In this document: positions 8,242 through 15,148 of the stretch, in pieces | Layout: each line of letters begins with the position of its first letter | Numbering within the stretch: position 1 is the first letter of the stretch | DNA from: Thermoanaerobaculia bacterium | Lineage (GTDB): Bacteria; Acidobacteriota; Thermoanaerobaculia; Gp7-AA8 | Direction of reading: 5' to 3' | Assembly (NCBI GenBank): GCA_017883235.1 | Contig: JADGNY010000051.1 | Span: 1 to 42,170 of the forward strand | DNA: 42,170 bases | Made by a program: the position numbers and the translations under genes | Notes under the pieces: model-generated | The model's input: only the letters and a program-made list of their open reading frames with translations | The model's database searches: none | What the model was told of the DNA's origin: nothing

Positions 8242-8514
8242 GTGCACTGGGTGTGCTACGGCATCGCCGACGACCGCCGCCGCCAGCGGCTGTCGGACGT
8301 TCTGCTCGATTTCGGTACGCGCGTACAGGAAAGCGTCTTTCAATGCCGGATCGACCCGCAACTTGCCGAGGAGATGCTCTCTCGCGTCAAGCGAACGATC
8401 GAGGAGAACACGGACAAGGTCCACGTCCTGGCGTTGTGCGACGCATGCGGGGGAAAGGTGGCACACTACGGGATCGCCCATGAGGTGAGCGACCCGGAGT
8501 ACCTGATCCTGTGA
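8242..8514 (+). CDS. cas2: Cas2, copy 3, conserved Asp lost
   Basis: 90 residues, open from a GTG start at 8242 (the ATG of the other copies is changed to GTG by a small deletion). The sequence matches copies 2 and 5 across its length, except that the invariant CYDIADD motif reads CYGIADD: the conserved Asp at the end of strand 1 is Gly (GAC to GGC). Near the C-terminus it has GGKVAHYGIAHEVSDPEYLIL. The fold may be kept, but the residue linked to Cas2 metal binding is gone, so it is probably a decaying copy or a purely structural one. Confidence 0.85.
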   Translation: MHWVCYGIADDRRRQRLSDVLLDFGTRVQESVFQCRIDPQLAEEMLSRVKRTIEENTDKVHVLALCDACGGKVAHYGIAHEVSDPEYLIL

Positions 8515-8689
8515 GCGGACCGGCTGTTTCCATTTTCAAGGAGGGGTCTGCAATTGGCGTATGTTGTTGGATTTGAATGGCTTGCGAGCCGGACCGTCGA
8601 TGGAGTTTGGAGGAGCCGATGCGAATCGTGCACGGTCTGCTGAATCAGCCCCGCAAGGAGCATGGAATCAATGGGTTAGAATGGGCAGG
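8515..8689 (+). promoter_or_regulatory. CRISPR leader 4
   Basis: TGTTGTTGGAT-class leader, with CGTATGTTGTTGGATTTGAA in the middle and AATGGGTTAGAATGGGCAGG before repeat 1. Confidence 0.7.
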
Positions 8690-9251
8690 GTCCGAATGAG
8701 TGCGCCGCTCGAAGGCGATTGCGACAAAACAGCGGGAAGTGATAGCAAGTGTCGTGAAATCGTCCGAATGAGTGCACCGCTCGAAGGCGATTGCGACTCA
8801 CGAGCTAGATGCTCTTCACGATCTTTTTCACCTTGTCCGAATGAGTGCGCCGCTCGAAGGCGATTGCGACTCTCGGAAGTGAGCGAGACGCCAGTACTCT
8901 GCGTCGCGGTCCGAATGAGTGCGCCGCCCGAAGGCGATTGCGACGCATACGCCGCGCCGATGACGTAGGCGGTGGTATCGTCCTGCGCGTCCGAATCAGT
9001 GCGCCGCTCGAAGGCGATTGCGACTGTTCCCCGCGAGCCTGCTGAGCCGTCAGGCCAAACGTCCGAATGAGTGCGCCGCTCGAAGGCGATTGCGACTCTT
9101 GGCCGAGCTGGCGGTCGTCGGAGTTGTCGTCGACTGGTTCGGATGAGTGCGCCGCTCGAAGGCGATTGCGACACGATGTGATATGGCTTCTTGTCGTCGT
9201 CGCGCATGCGGATCCGTCCGAATGAGTGCGCCGCTCGAAGGCGATTCGCAG
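8690..9251 (+). CRISPR. CRISPR array 4: 8 repeats, 7 spacers
   Basis: Repeats start at 8690, 8762, 8835, 8909, 8989, 9061, 9137 and 9216. The repeat at 9137 is changed to GTTCGGATGAG. The last has the shared degenerate end GATTCGCAGG. Spacers are 36-44 nt. Confidence 0.95.
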
Positions 9252-9252
9252 G

Positions 9253-9334
9253 GAATGTCACGCGGAGGCGCGGAGATGCGGAGGAGACAATTCGAGGTTT
9301 TCTTCTCCGCGTCCTCCGCGTCTCCGCGTGAAAC
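9253..9334. repeat. Module hairpin element
   Basis: TGTCACGCGGAGGCGCGGAG and CCTCCGCGTCTCCGCGTGAA arms, between array 4 and cas2 copy 4. Confidence 0.65.
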
Positions 9335-9359
9335 CGGCGGCTCGGTGAGCAGACCACTG

Positions 9360-9635
9360 ATGCAGTACTGGGCCTGCTACGACATCGCCGACGACCGCCG
9401 CCGGCAGCGGCTGTCGGACGTTTTGCTCGATTTCGGTACGCGCGTACAGGAAAGCGTCTTTCAATGTCTGATCGACGCGTCGCTGGCCGAGGAGTGCTTG
9501 TGCGGATACGGCGAACGATCGAGGAGAATACGGATAAGGTACACGTTCTGAGCCTGTGCGACGCCTGCGGGGGACGGGTGGCCCACTACGGGGATCGCGC
9601 ATGAGGCGAGCGACCCGGAGTACCTGATCCTGTGA
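9360..9635 (+). pseudogene. cas2: cas2 copy 4, two frameshifts
   Basis: Reads as Cas2 from [12 protein letters not shown] to [14 protein letters not shown] one-base loss with local scrambling near 9494 then shifts the frame and the ORF ends at 9551. An extra G in the GGGG run near 9590 restores the length, so the gene remains 276 nt long but about 30 residues are wrong-frame. Synonymous-looking changes after the shift (AATACGGATAAGG) show it is one of the more diverged copies. Confidence 0.85.
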
Positions 9636-9805
9636 GCGGATCTTTCCATTTTCGGGGAGGGGTCTGCAACACGCGCATGTTGTTGGATCTTCATGGTTTG
9701 CTGGCCGGACTGTCGATCGAGTTTGAAGATGTTGATGCGAATCCTGCACGGTCTGCCAAATCTGCCCCGCAAGGAGCACAGAATCAATGGGTTAGAATTG
9801 ACAGG
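9636..9805 (+). promoter_or_regulatory. CRISPR leader 5
   Basis: TGTTGTTGGAT-class leader, ending AATGGGTTAGAATTGACAGG. Confidence 0.7.
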
Positions 9806-10092
9806 GTCCGAATGGGTGCGCCGCTCGAAGGCGCTTGCGACTACGGTTCTTGTTGTTTAGCCAGATGAACTCTCTGCTGGTGGTTGTCCGAATGGGTGCG
9901 CCGCTCGAAGGCGATTGCGACAAGCAGACCGCCTTTGCAGCGATGATGTGCATCATCGGTCCGAATGAGTGCGCCGCTCGAAGGCGATTGCGACCCGACG
10001 ACGATTACCTTTGGATTCTCGTAGAGTGCTTGTCCGAATGAGTGGGCGCTCCGAAGCCGGGACGAGCGCGCCGCTCGAAACCGATTCGCGAC
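9806..10092 (+). CRISPR. CRISPR array 5, left part: 4 repeats, 3 spacers
   Basis: Repeats at 9806 (GCGCTTGCGAC end), 9886, 9959 and a broken one at 10032. A second repeat-like fragment (GCGCCGCTCGAA) follows immediately and runs to 10092. The array is then interrupted by a toxin-antitoxin pair, and repeats resume at 10754. Confidence 0.9.
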
Positions 10093-10187
10093 TTCGTTTG
10101 CTGTTCGATTCGGCGACGAGAGAAGGCTACCCGCTCGTGCGGGCATCGGCGCACCCGGCGAGGAAGCGGCCGAGGTAGAATCATGCG

Positions 10188-10412
10188 ATGACCTACGAGC
10201 AGATCATCACCGTGGAGCCGGGGAAGCGTGGCGGACAGCCATGCATCCGCGGTCTTCGCATCACGGTCTACGACGTTCTGTCGTATCTGGCTTCAGGGAT
10301 GAGCGAGGAGGAGATCCTCTCCGACTTCCCGGACCTCACGCACGACGACATCGTGGCCAGCCTGAGCTACGCTGCTGATCGCGAGCGCAAGACGACGGTA
10401 TCGCACGGGTGA
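10188..10412 (+). CDS. DUF433 antitoxin
   Basis: 74 residues: MTYEQIITVEPGKRGGQPCI, then RG-L-RITV and a helix EEEILSDFPDLTHDDIVASL. This is the DUF433 winged-helix pattern, with the GG-x-PCIRG-x-RITV signature. It overlaps the DUF5615 gene by 4 nt (start GTG at 10409), the usual arrangement of this type II toxin-antitoxin pair, in which the antitoxin would neutralise the toxin and repress the promoter. The pair sits inside a CRISPR array. The orphan DUF433 at 1477-1692 is a distant paralogue. Confidence 0.88.
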   Translation: MTYEQIITVEPGKRGGQPCIRGLRITVYDVLSYLASGMSEEEILSDFPDLTHDDIVASLSYAADRERKTTVSHG

Positions 10413-10744
10413 AGCTGCTCTTCGACCACAACCTCTCCCACAAGCTGGTCAGCCGGCTCGCCGACCTCTACGTTGAGAGCACTCACACGCGTTTCCTCGG
10501 TTTCGAGCGTGCTGCAGATCCGGAGATCTGGTTTCATGCGCGAACGCATGGATTCGTCCTTGTCACGAAAGACAGCGATCTCGGAGAGTTGGCGGTATTG
10601 CGCGGCGCACCCCCCAAAGTGCTCTGGTTGCGCATCGGCAATTGCAGTACCGCTGCTGTGGAGAAACTGCTGCGACAAAACGCGCACGCAATTGCCGCGT
10701 TCGCGGACGACGCTGAAACAGTTGTCTATGAGCTCTTCGATTAA
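10409..10744 (+). CDS. DUF5615 PIN-like toxin
   Basis: 111 residues, GTG start overlapping the antitoxin stop. It opens with KLLFDHNLSHKLVSRL, the first strand and acidic residue (D6) typical of DUF5615 (Mut7-C-like/PIN fold). Further conserved acids follow in GFERAADPEIW and in LVTKDSDLGEL. PIN-like proteins are usually metal-dependent ribonucleases, so an RNase toxin is the likely role. It ends 10 nt before a repeat remnant of the interrupted array. Confidence 0.88.
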   Translation: MKLLFDHNLSHKLVSRLADLYVESTHTRFLGFERAADPEIWFHARTHGFVLVTKDSDLGELAVLRGAPPKVLWLRIGNCSTAAVEKLLRQNAHAIAAFADDAETVVYELFD

Positions 10745-10753
10745 GCGTGTTGC

Positions 10754-10943
10754 GTGCGAACGGGTACGCCGCTCGAAGGCGATTGCGACAGTGTCAGTGG
10801 CGTGGTCGCATTCTTGCTGAGTTGCTGCCAGTCCGAATGAGTGCGCCGCTCGATGGCGATTGCGACTGACGGAGAAGGAATCTCCCGCCCTGTTCGGTGC
10901 GACGTTCGTCCGAATGAGTGTGCCGCTCGAAGGCGATTTGCAG
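10754..10943 (+). CRISPR. CRISPR array 5, right part: 3 repeats, 2 spacers
   Basis: The first repeat (10754) is degraded at its start (GTGCGAACGGGTACGCC) but ends ATTGCGAC. The others are at 10831 (one G-to-T-type change in CTCGATGG) and 10908 (terminal, GATTTGCAGG). Both spacers are 41 nt. No leader precedes it, so it is the distal part of the array cut by the toxin-antitoxin pair. Confidence 0.85.
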
Positions 10944-11028
10944 GAATGTCACGCGGAGGGGCGGAGACGACGCGGAGGAGATAATTCGAGGGTTCTTCTC
11001 CGCGTCCTCCGCGTCTCTGCGTGAAACC
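10944..11028. repeat. Module hairpin element
   Basis: ATGTCACGCGGAGGGGCGGA and CCTCCGCGTCTCTGCGTGAA arms, between array 5 and cas2 copy 5. Confidence 0.65.
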
Positions 11029-11057
11029 GGCGGCTCAGCGGAGAAGGCAGATCACTG

Positions 11058-11333
11058 ATGCAGTACTGGATCTGCTACGACATCGCCGACGACCGCCGCC
11101 GCCAGCGGCTGTCGGACGTTCTGCTCGATTTCGGAACGCGCGTACAGGAGAGCGTCTTTCAATGTCTGATCGGCCCGCAACTTGCCGAGGAGATGCTGGC
11201 GCGCGTCAAGCGAACGATCGATGAGAACACGGACAAGGTCCACGTCCTGGCGTTGTGTGACGCCAGCGGAGTACGGGTAGCCCGCTACGGGATCGCCGAT
11301 GAGGCGGCGGATCCGGAGTACCTGATCCTGTGA
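11058..11333 (+). CDS. cas2: Cas2, copy 5 (intact)
   Basis: 91 residues, start [20 protein letters not shown], no frameshift, conserved Asp D8 present, normal ending. It differs from copy 2 at scattered positions (for example CLIGPQ for CRIDPQ, CDASGVRVARYG for CDACGVRVSHYG). Located between a hairpin element and leader 6. With copy 2 it is the best candidate for the working Cas2 of this locus, although a partner Cas1 would have to come from elsewhere in the genome. Confidence 0.93.
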   Translation: MQYWICYDIADDRRRQRLSDVLLDFGTRVQESVFQCLIGPQLAEEMLARVKRTIDENTDKVHVLALCDASGVRVARYGIADEAADPEYLIL

Positions 11334-11499
11334 GAGCATTCCATTTTCGAGGAGGGGTCTGCAATTGATGTAAGTGACTCGATCTGCGCGGCTTGCGACA
11401 CAGGCGTTCGATGGAATTGGAAGCGCTGACCCGAATTCTGCACGGTCTGCCAAATCAGCCTCGCTAGGGGCGAAGAATCAATGGGTTAGAATGGGCAGG
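11334..11499 (+). promoter_or_regulatory. CRISPR leader 6
   Basis: GATGTAAGTGACTCG-class leader, ending AATGGGTTAGAATGGGCAGG. Confidence 0.7.
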
Positions 11500-12122
11500 G
11501 TCCGAATGAGTGCGCCGCTCGAAGGCGATTGCGACGTGCGGGTCATTCGATCGCCTCGATTGACGGACTCTCTGTCCGAATGAGTGCGCCGCTCGAAGGC
11601 GATTGCGACACGTCAGTACTGTCCGCGTCGAAGGCATCAATCAGGAGTCCGAATGAGTGCGCCGCTCGAAGGCGATTGCGACTTTTTCTGGGTCACGATA
11701 CTGTGCCAGATGTAAACGGCGAGTCCGAATGAGTGCGCCGCTCGAAGGCGATTGCGACGATGTCTTTCCCTCGCACGGACTGACATGCGTGATGTCCGAA
11801 TGAGTGCGCCGCTCGAAGGCGATTGCGACCTTTACTCTACTCACGCCAGTTCGGGTGCCAGTTCCGGGTCCGAATGAGTGCGCCGCTCGAAGGCGATTGC
11901 GACTCACTGTGCTGCTCACTCCTGCTTTCTTCAAATTCCCCCGTCCGAATGAGTGCGCCGCTCGAAGGCGATTGCGACTGAAACTTCCCCTGTGTAATGC
12001 TGTGATGTGAAGTCCGAATGAGTGCGCCGCTCGAAGGCGATTGCGACTACTTGATCGCATCATGACCGGCCTCCGTCAGGCTCCAGGTCCGAATGAGTGC
12101 GCCGCTCGAAGGCGGTTGCGAT
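11500..12122 (+). CRISPR. CRISPR array 6: 9 repeats, 8 spacers
   Basis: Repeats start at 11500, 11574, 11647, 11723, 11794, 11868, 11943, 12012 and 12087. All are nearly identical until the last, which ends GCGGTTGCGAT. Spacers are 34-40 nt. The clean repeats suggest a young or active block. Confidence 0.95.
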
Positions 12123-12157
12123 TAACAACACTCACCTCGATGCCAATCAAGCAGGTA

Positions 12158-12241
12158 TCACGCGAAGCCGCGAAGGTCGCGAAGAAAAGAACCTTCGCTC
12201 CTTCGATGGACCACACTTCGCGTCTTCGCGGCTTCGCGTGA
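12158..12241. repeat. Module hairpin element, variant form
   Basis: A perfect 18-bp inverted repeat (TCACGCGAAGCCGCGAAG at 12158-12175 with its complement at 12224-12241). Same position and design as the other module hairpins, but built on a different sequence (CGAAG in place of CGGAG). It seems to have replaced the standard element and the 5' half of the next cas2. Confidence 0.75.
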
Positions 12242-12288
12242 CCGCAAGACAGTAGAGAAATGGCCGGTCCGGTCTCTCTCAAGTACGG

Positions 12289-12441
12289 CTCGCCGAGGAG
12301 ATGTTGGCGCGCGTCAAGCGAACGATCGAGGAGAACACGGACAAGGTCCACGTCCTGGCGTTGTGTGACGCCTGCGGAGTACGGGTGGCCCACTACGGGA
12401 TCGCTCATGAGGCGGCGGATCCGGAGTACCTGATCCTGTGA
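12289..12441 (+). pseudogene. cas2: cas2 copy 6, 5'-truncated remnant
   Basis: Only the last 50 or so residues survive in frame (RLAEEMLARVKRTIEEN through DPEYLIL). The first half of the gene is missing, replaced by unrelated sequence next to the variant hairpin. Confidence 0.85.
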
Positions 12442-12607
12442 GAGCATTCCATTTTCGATGAGGGGTCTGCAGATGCTGCAAGTGACTGGATCTGAACGGC
12501 TTGCGGCACAGGCGTCCGGCCGGTATGGAGGCGCTGACGCGGATTCTGCACGGTCTGCCAAAACGGCCCCGCAAAGAGCGAAGAATCAATGGGTTAGAAT
12601 GGGCAGG
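12442..12607 (+). promoter_or_regulatory. CRISPR leader 7
   Basis: GATGCTGCAAGTGACTGG-class leader, ending AATGGGTTAGAATGGGCAGG. Confidence 0.7.
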
Positions 12608-12926
12608 GTCCGAATGACTGCGCCGCTCGAAGGCGATTGCGACATAGCAGCATCTGTATCTCTAATTTTATCTGATAATGTCCGAATGAGTGCGCCGCTC
12701 GAAGGCGATTGCGACTCAGGATGCGCCAACCACGCGACCGCGCAGGCAGTCCGAATGAGTGCGCCGCTCGAAGGCGATTGCGACTCGGAGTTCTCGATGG
12801 CCTCCCAGTAGATGTTCTCGGGTCCGAATGAGTGCGCCGCTCGAAGGCGATTGCGACTCAGGATGCGCCAACCACGCGACCGCGCAGGCAGTCCGAATGA
12901 GTGCGCCGCTCGAAGGCCATTCGCAG
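12608..12926 (+). CRISPR. CRISPR array 7: 5 repeats, 4 spacers, one duplicated
   Basis: Repeats at 12608, 12680, 12749, 12822 and 12891. Spacers 2 (12716-12748) and 4 (12858-12890) are identical over all 33 nt, starting TCAGGATGCGCCAACC. The terminal repeat ends CATTCGCAGG. The first spacer (12644-12679) is unusually AT-rich. Confidence 0.95.
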
Positions 12927-12932
12927 GGAATG

Positions 12933-12998
12933 TCACGCGGAGACGCGGAGGAGACAATCCGAGGTTTTCGTCTCCGCGTCCTCCGCGTCTCCGCGTGA
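12933..12998. repeat. Module hairpin element, perfect copy
   Basis: A perfect 20-bp inverted repeat, TCACGCGGAGACGCGGAGGA at 12933-12952 with its complement at 12979-12998. It shows the consensus from which the other copies have drifted. Confidence 0.8.
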
Positions 12999-13043
12999 AA
13001 CCGGCTGCCCTGTGGAGAAGGCGGATCACTAATGCCGTACTGA

Positions 13044-13307
13044 GTGTGCTACGACATCGCCGACGACCGCCGCCGGCAGCGGCTGTCGGACGTTCTGCTC
13101 GATTTCGGGACTCGTGTACAGGAAAGCGTCTTTCAATGCCGGATCGACCCGCAACTTGCCGAGGAGATACTGGCGCGCGTCAAGCGAACGATCGAGGAGA
13201 ACACGGACAAGGTCCACGTCCTGGCGTTGTGTGACGCCTGCGGAGTACGGGTAGCCCACTACGGGATCGCTCATGAGGCGGCGGATCCGGAGTACCTGAT
13301 CCTGTGA
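13044..13307 (+). CDS. cas2: Cas2-like, copy 7, early stop
   Basis: In the usual frame the ATG at 13032 is followed by a stop at codon 4 (TGG to TGA). Translation could restart at GTG 13044, giving 87 residues beginning CYDIADD, which would remove most of strand 1 but keep the conserved Asp. The rest is a full-length match to the intact copies. Probably a pseudogene in formation; a shortened active protein is less likely. Confidence 0.7.
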   Translation: MCYDIADDRRRQRLSDVLLDFGTRVQESVFQCRIDPQLAEEILARVKRTIEENTDKVHVLALCDACGVRVAHYGIAHEAADPEYLIL

Positions 13308-13474
13308 GAGCATTCCATTTTCGATGAGCGGTCTGCAATTGATGCAAGTGACTGGATCTGCACGGCTTGCGGCACAGGCGTTCGATGGAGTTGGAAGCGC
13401 TGACCCGATTTCTGCACGGTCTGCCAAATCAGCCCCGCAAGGGGCGAAGAATCAATGGGTTAGAATGGGCAGGA
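13308..13474 (+). promoter_or_regulatory. CRISPR leader 8
   Basis: GATGCAAGTGACTGG-class leader, ending AATGGGTTAGAATGGGCAGG plus one extra base before the repeat. Confidence 0.7.
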
Positions 13475-13737
13475 GTCCGAACGAGTGCGCCGCTCGAAGG
13501 CGATTGCGACCAACTATTTACGTCGTCCACGCAGTGCTGTGCGAAAAGCTCGAGTCCGAATGAGTGCGCCGCTCAAAGGCGATTGCGACTCGTGATCGGA
13601 CATCGGCGGCCTAGTTCTTCTCGCGTCCGAATGGAGTGCGCCGCTTGAAGGCGATTGCGACCCACGCTGAAAATTGCCTTTTGCGGTATCTCTCTCAACA
13701 TGTCCGAATGAGTGCGCCGCTCGAAGGCGATTCGCAG
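13475..13737 (+). CRISPR. CRISPR array 8: 4 repeats, 3 spacers
   Basis: Repeats at 13475, 13554 (CTCAAAGG variant), 13625 (37 nt, inserted G as in the repeat at 7326) and 13702 (terminal, GATTCGCAGG). Spacers are 35-43 nt. Confidence 0.95.
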
Positions 13738-13740
13738 GAA

Positions 13741-13820
13741 TGTCACGCGGATGCGCGGAGACGCGGAGGAGGCAATTCGAGATTCTCTTCTCCGCGTGCT
13801 CCGCGTCTCCGCGTGAAACC
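13741..13820. repeat. Module hairpin element
   Basis: TGTCACGCGGATGCGCGGAG and CTCCGCGTCTCCGCGTGAAA arms, between array 8 and cas2 copy 8. Confidence 0.65.
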
Positions 13821-13847
13821 GGCGCTCGTCGGAGAAGGCAGCCCACT

Positions 13848-14121
13848 AATTCAGTACCAGGTGTCTACGACATCGCGACGACCGTCGCCGGCAGCGGCTG
13901 TCGGACGTTCTGCTCGATTTCGGTACGCGTGTACAGGAAAGCGTCTTTCAATGCCGGATCGACCCGCAACTTGCCGAGGAGATGCTGGCGCGCGTCAAAC
14001 GAACGATCGAGGAGAACACGGACAAGGTCCACGTCCTGGCGTTGTGTGACGCCTGCGGAGTACGGGTGCCCACTACGGGATCGCTCATGAGGCGACGGAT
14101 CCGGAGCACCTGATCCTGTGA
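13848..14121 (+). pseudogene. cas2: cas2 copy 8, degraded
   Basis: The start codon is changed to ATT. Small deletions near 13860 and 13878 and another near 14070 (GGGTGCCCACTACGG) break the frame. The middle ([11 protein letters not shown] to DKVHVLALCDACGV) is still readable. Confidence 0.85.
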
Positions 14122-14287
14122 GAGCATTCCATCTTCGAGGAGGGGTCATCAATTGATGCAAGTGACTGGATCTGCGCGGCTTGCAGCACAGGCGTTCGAT
14201 GGAGTTGGAAGCGCTGACCCGAATTCTGCACGGTCTGCCAAATCAGCCTCGCAAGGGCCGAAGAATCAATGGATTAGAATGGGCAGG
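14122..14287 (+). promoter_or_regulatory. CRISPR leader 9
   Basis: GATGCAAGTGACTGG-class leader, ending AATGGATTAGAATGGGCAGG. Confidence 0.7.
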
Positions 14288-15005
14288 GTCCGAATGAGTG
14301 CGCCGGCCGAAGGCGATTGCGACGACCAAACGAGTGCCGCCGCGCCAGCCACTGCCGGCGAAGGTCCGAATGAGTGCGCCGCCCGAAGGCGATTGCGACC
14401 AAGTGCTCTTGTCGATCGCACCCTCGATGCCGAACCGCCAGTCCGAATGAGTGCGCCGCTCGAAGGCGATTGCGACAGTCTCACTTCATGGCACCCGACA
14501 GACAGATGCTGGAAGTCCGAATGAGTGCGCCGCTCGAAGGCGATTGCGACGTCCAAGTGAACGTGGTGCCTCCATCCCGCTAGCGCCGTCCGAATGAGTG
14601 CGCCGCTCGAAGGCGATTGCGACTCGCGATAGCGACCGAGATACCAGGCCTGGCTGATGTAGATGTCCGAATGAGTGCGCCGCTCGAAGGCGATTGCGAC
14701 TCCGAATCGGCGACATCGCCGACCATCCGGGTGAGAAGGTGTCCGAATGAGTACGCCGCTCGAAGGCGATTGCGACTGTTCCAGAAATATCCTAGAGCAA
14801 GATTTTGATTGGCCTGGCCCGAATGAGTGCGCCGCTCGAAGGCGATTGCGACGGGTTGAGCTCGAGCCACTTCGCGACCGTCAGCGGGTTACGTCCGAAT
14901 GAGTGCGCCGCTCGAAGGCGATTGCGACTTAGCGGGAGGAATTGCGGGAAGCGAACTGGCGGCCGCCGAGCCGTGCGAATGAGTGCGCTCGAAGGTGATT
15001 GCGAC
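14288..15005 (+). CRISPR. CRISPR array 9: 10 repeats, 9 spacers
   Basis: Repeats start at 14288, 14364, 14441, 14515, 14588, 14665, 14741, 14817, 14893 and 14973. The first two carry GGCCGAA and GCCCGAA in the middle; the eighth starts GCCCGAA; the last is shortened to 33 nt. Unlike the other blocks it is not closed by GATTCGCAGG plus a hairpin. It is followed 140 bp later by the effector operon. Confidence 0.95.
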
Positions 15006-15148
15006 TGCGCCGAGTTACCGACGGAGTCTCCGTGACGCGCCGCCGCCGGGTGTCCTGGTCCGAGGAGTGAATTCGGTCCATAATCCACCAGACGGTTCCG
15101 AGCCCGGTGAAATCTGCACGCCGCGGCCATCTAAACAGAGCGCCAGTC

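Noticed and set aside
6128-14870. Many ORFs on both strands reading [11 protein letters not shown] or [12 protein letters not shown]
   Set aside because: These are translations of the CRISPR repeat, which is 36 bp and so stays in frame when spacers have suitable length.
15079-15084. CATAAT as -10 box of the effector operon
   Set aside because: No convincing -35 element at the proper distance; too weak to list as a promoter.
15107-15148. GTG 15107 as the start of the CorA-like gene
   Set aside because: It adds 14 basic, poorly conserved-looking residues; ATG 15149 is preferred, though neither has a strong ribosome site.
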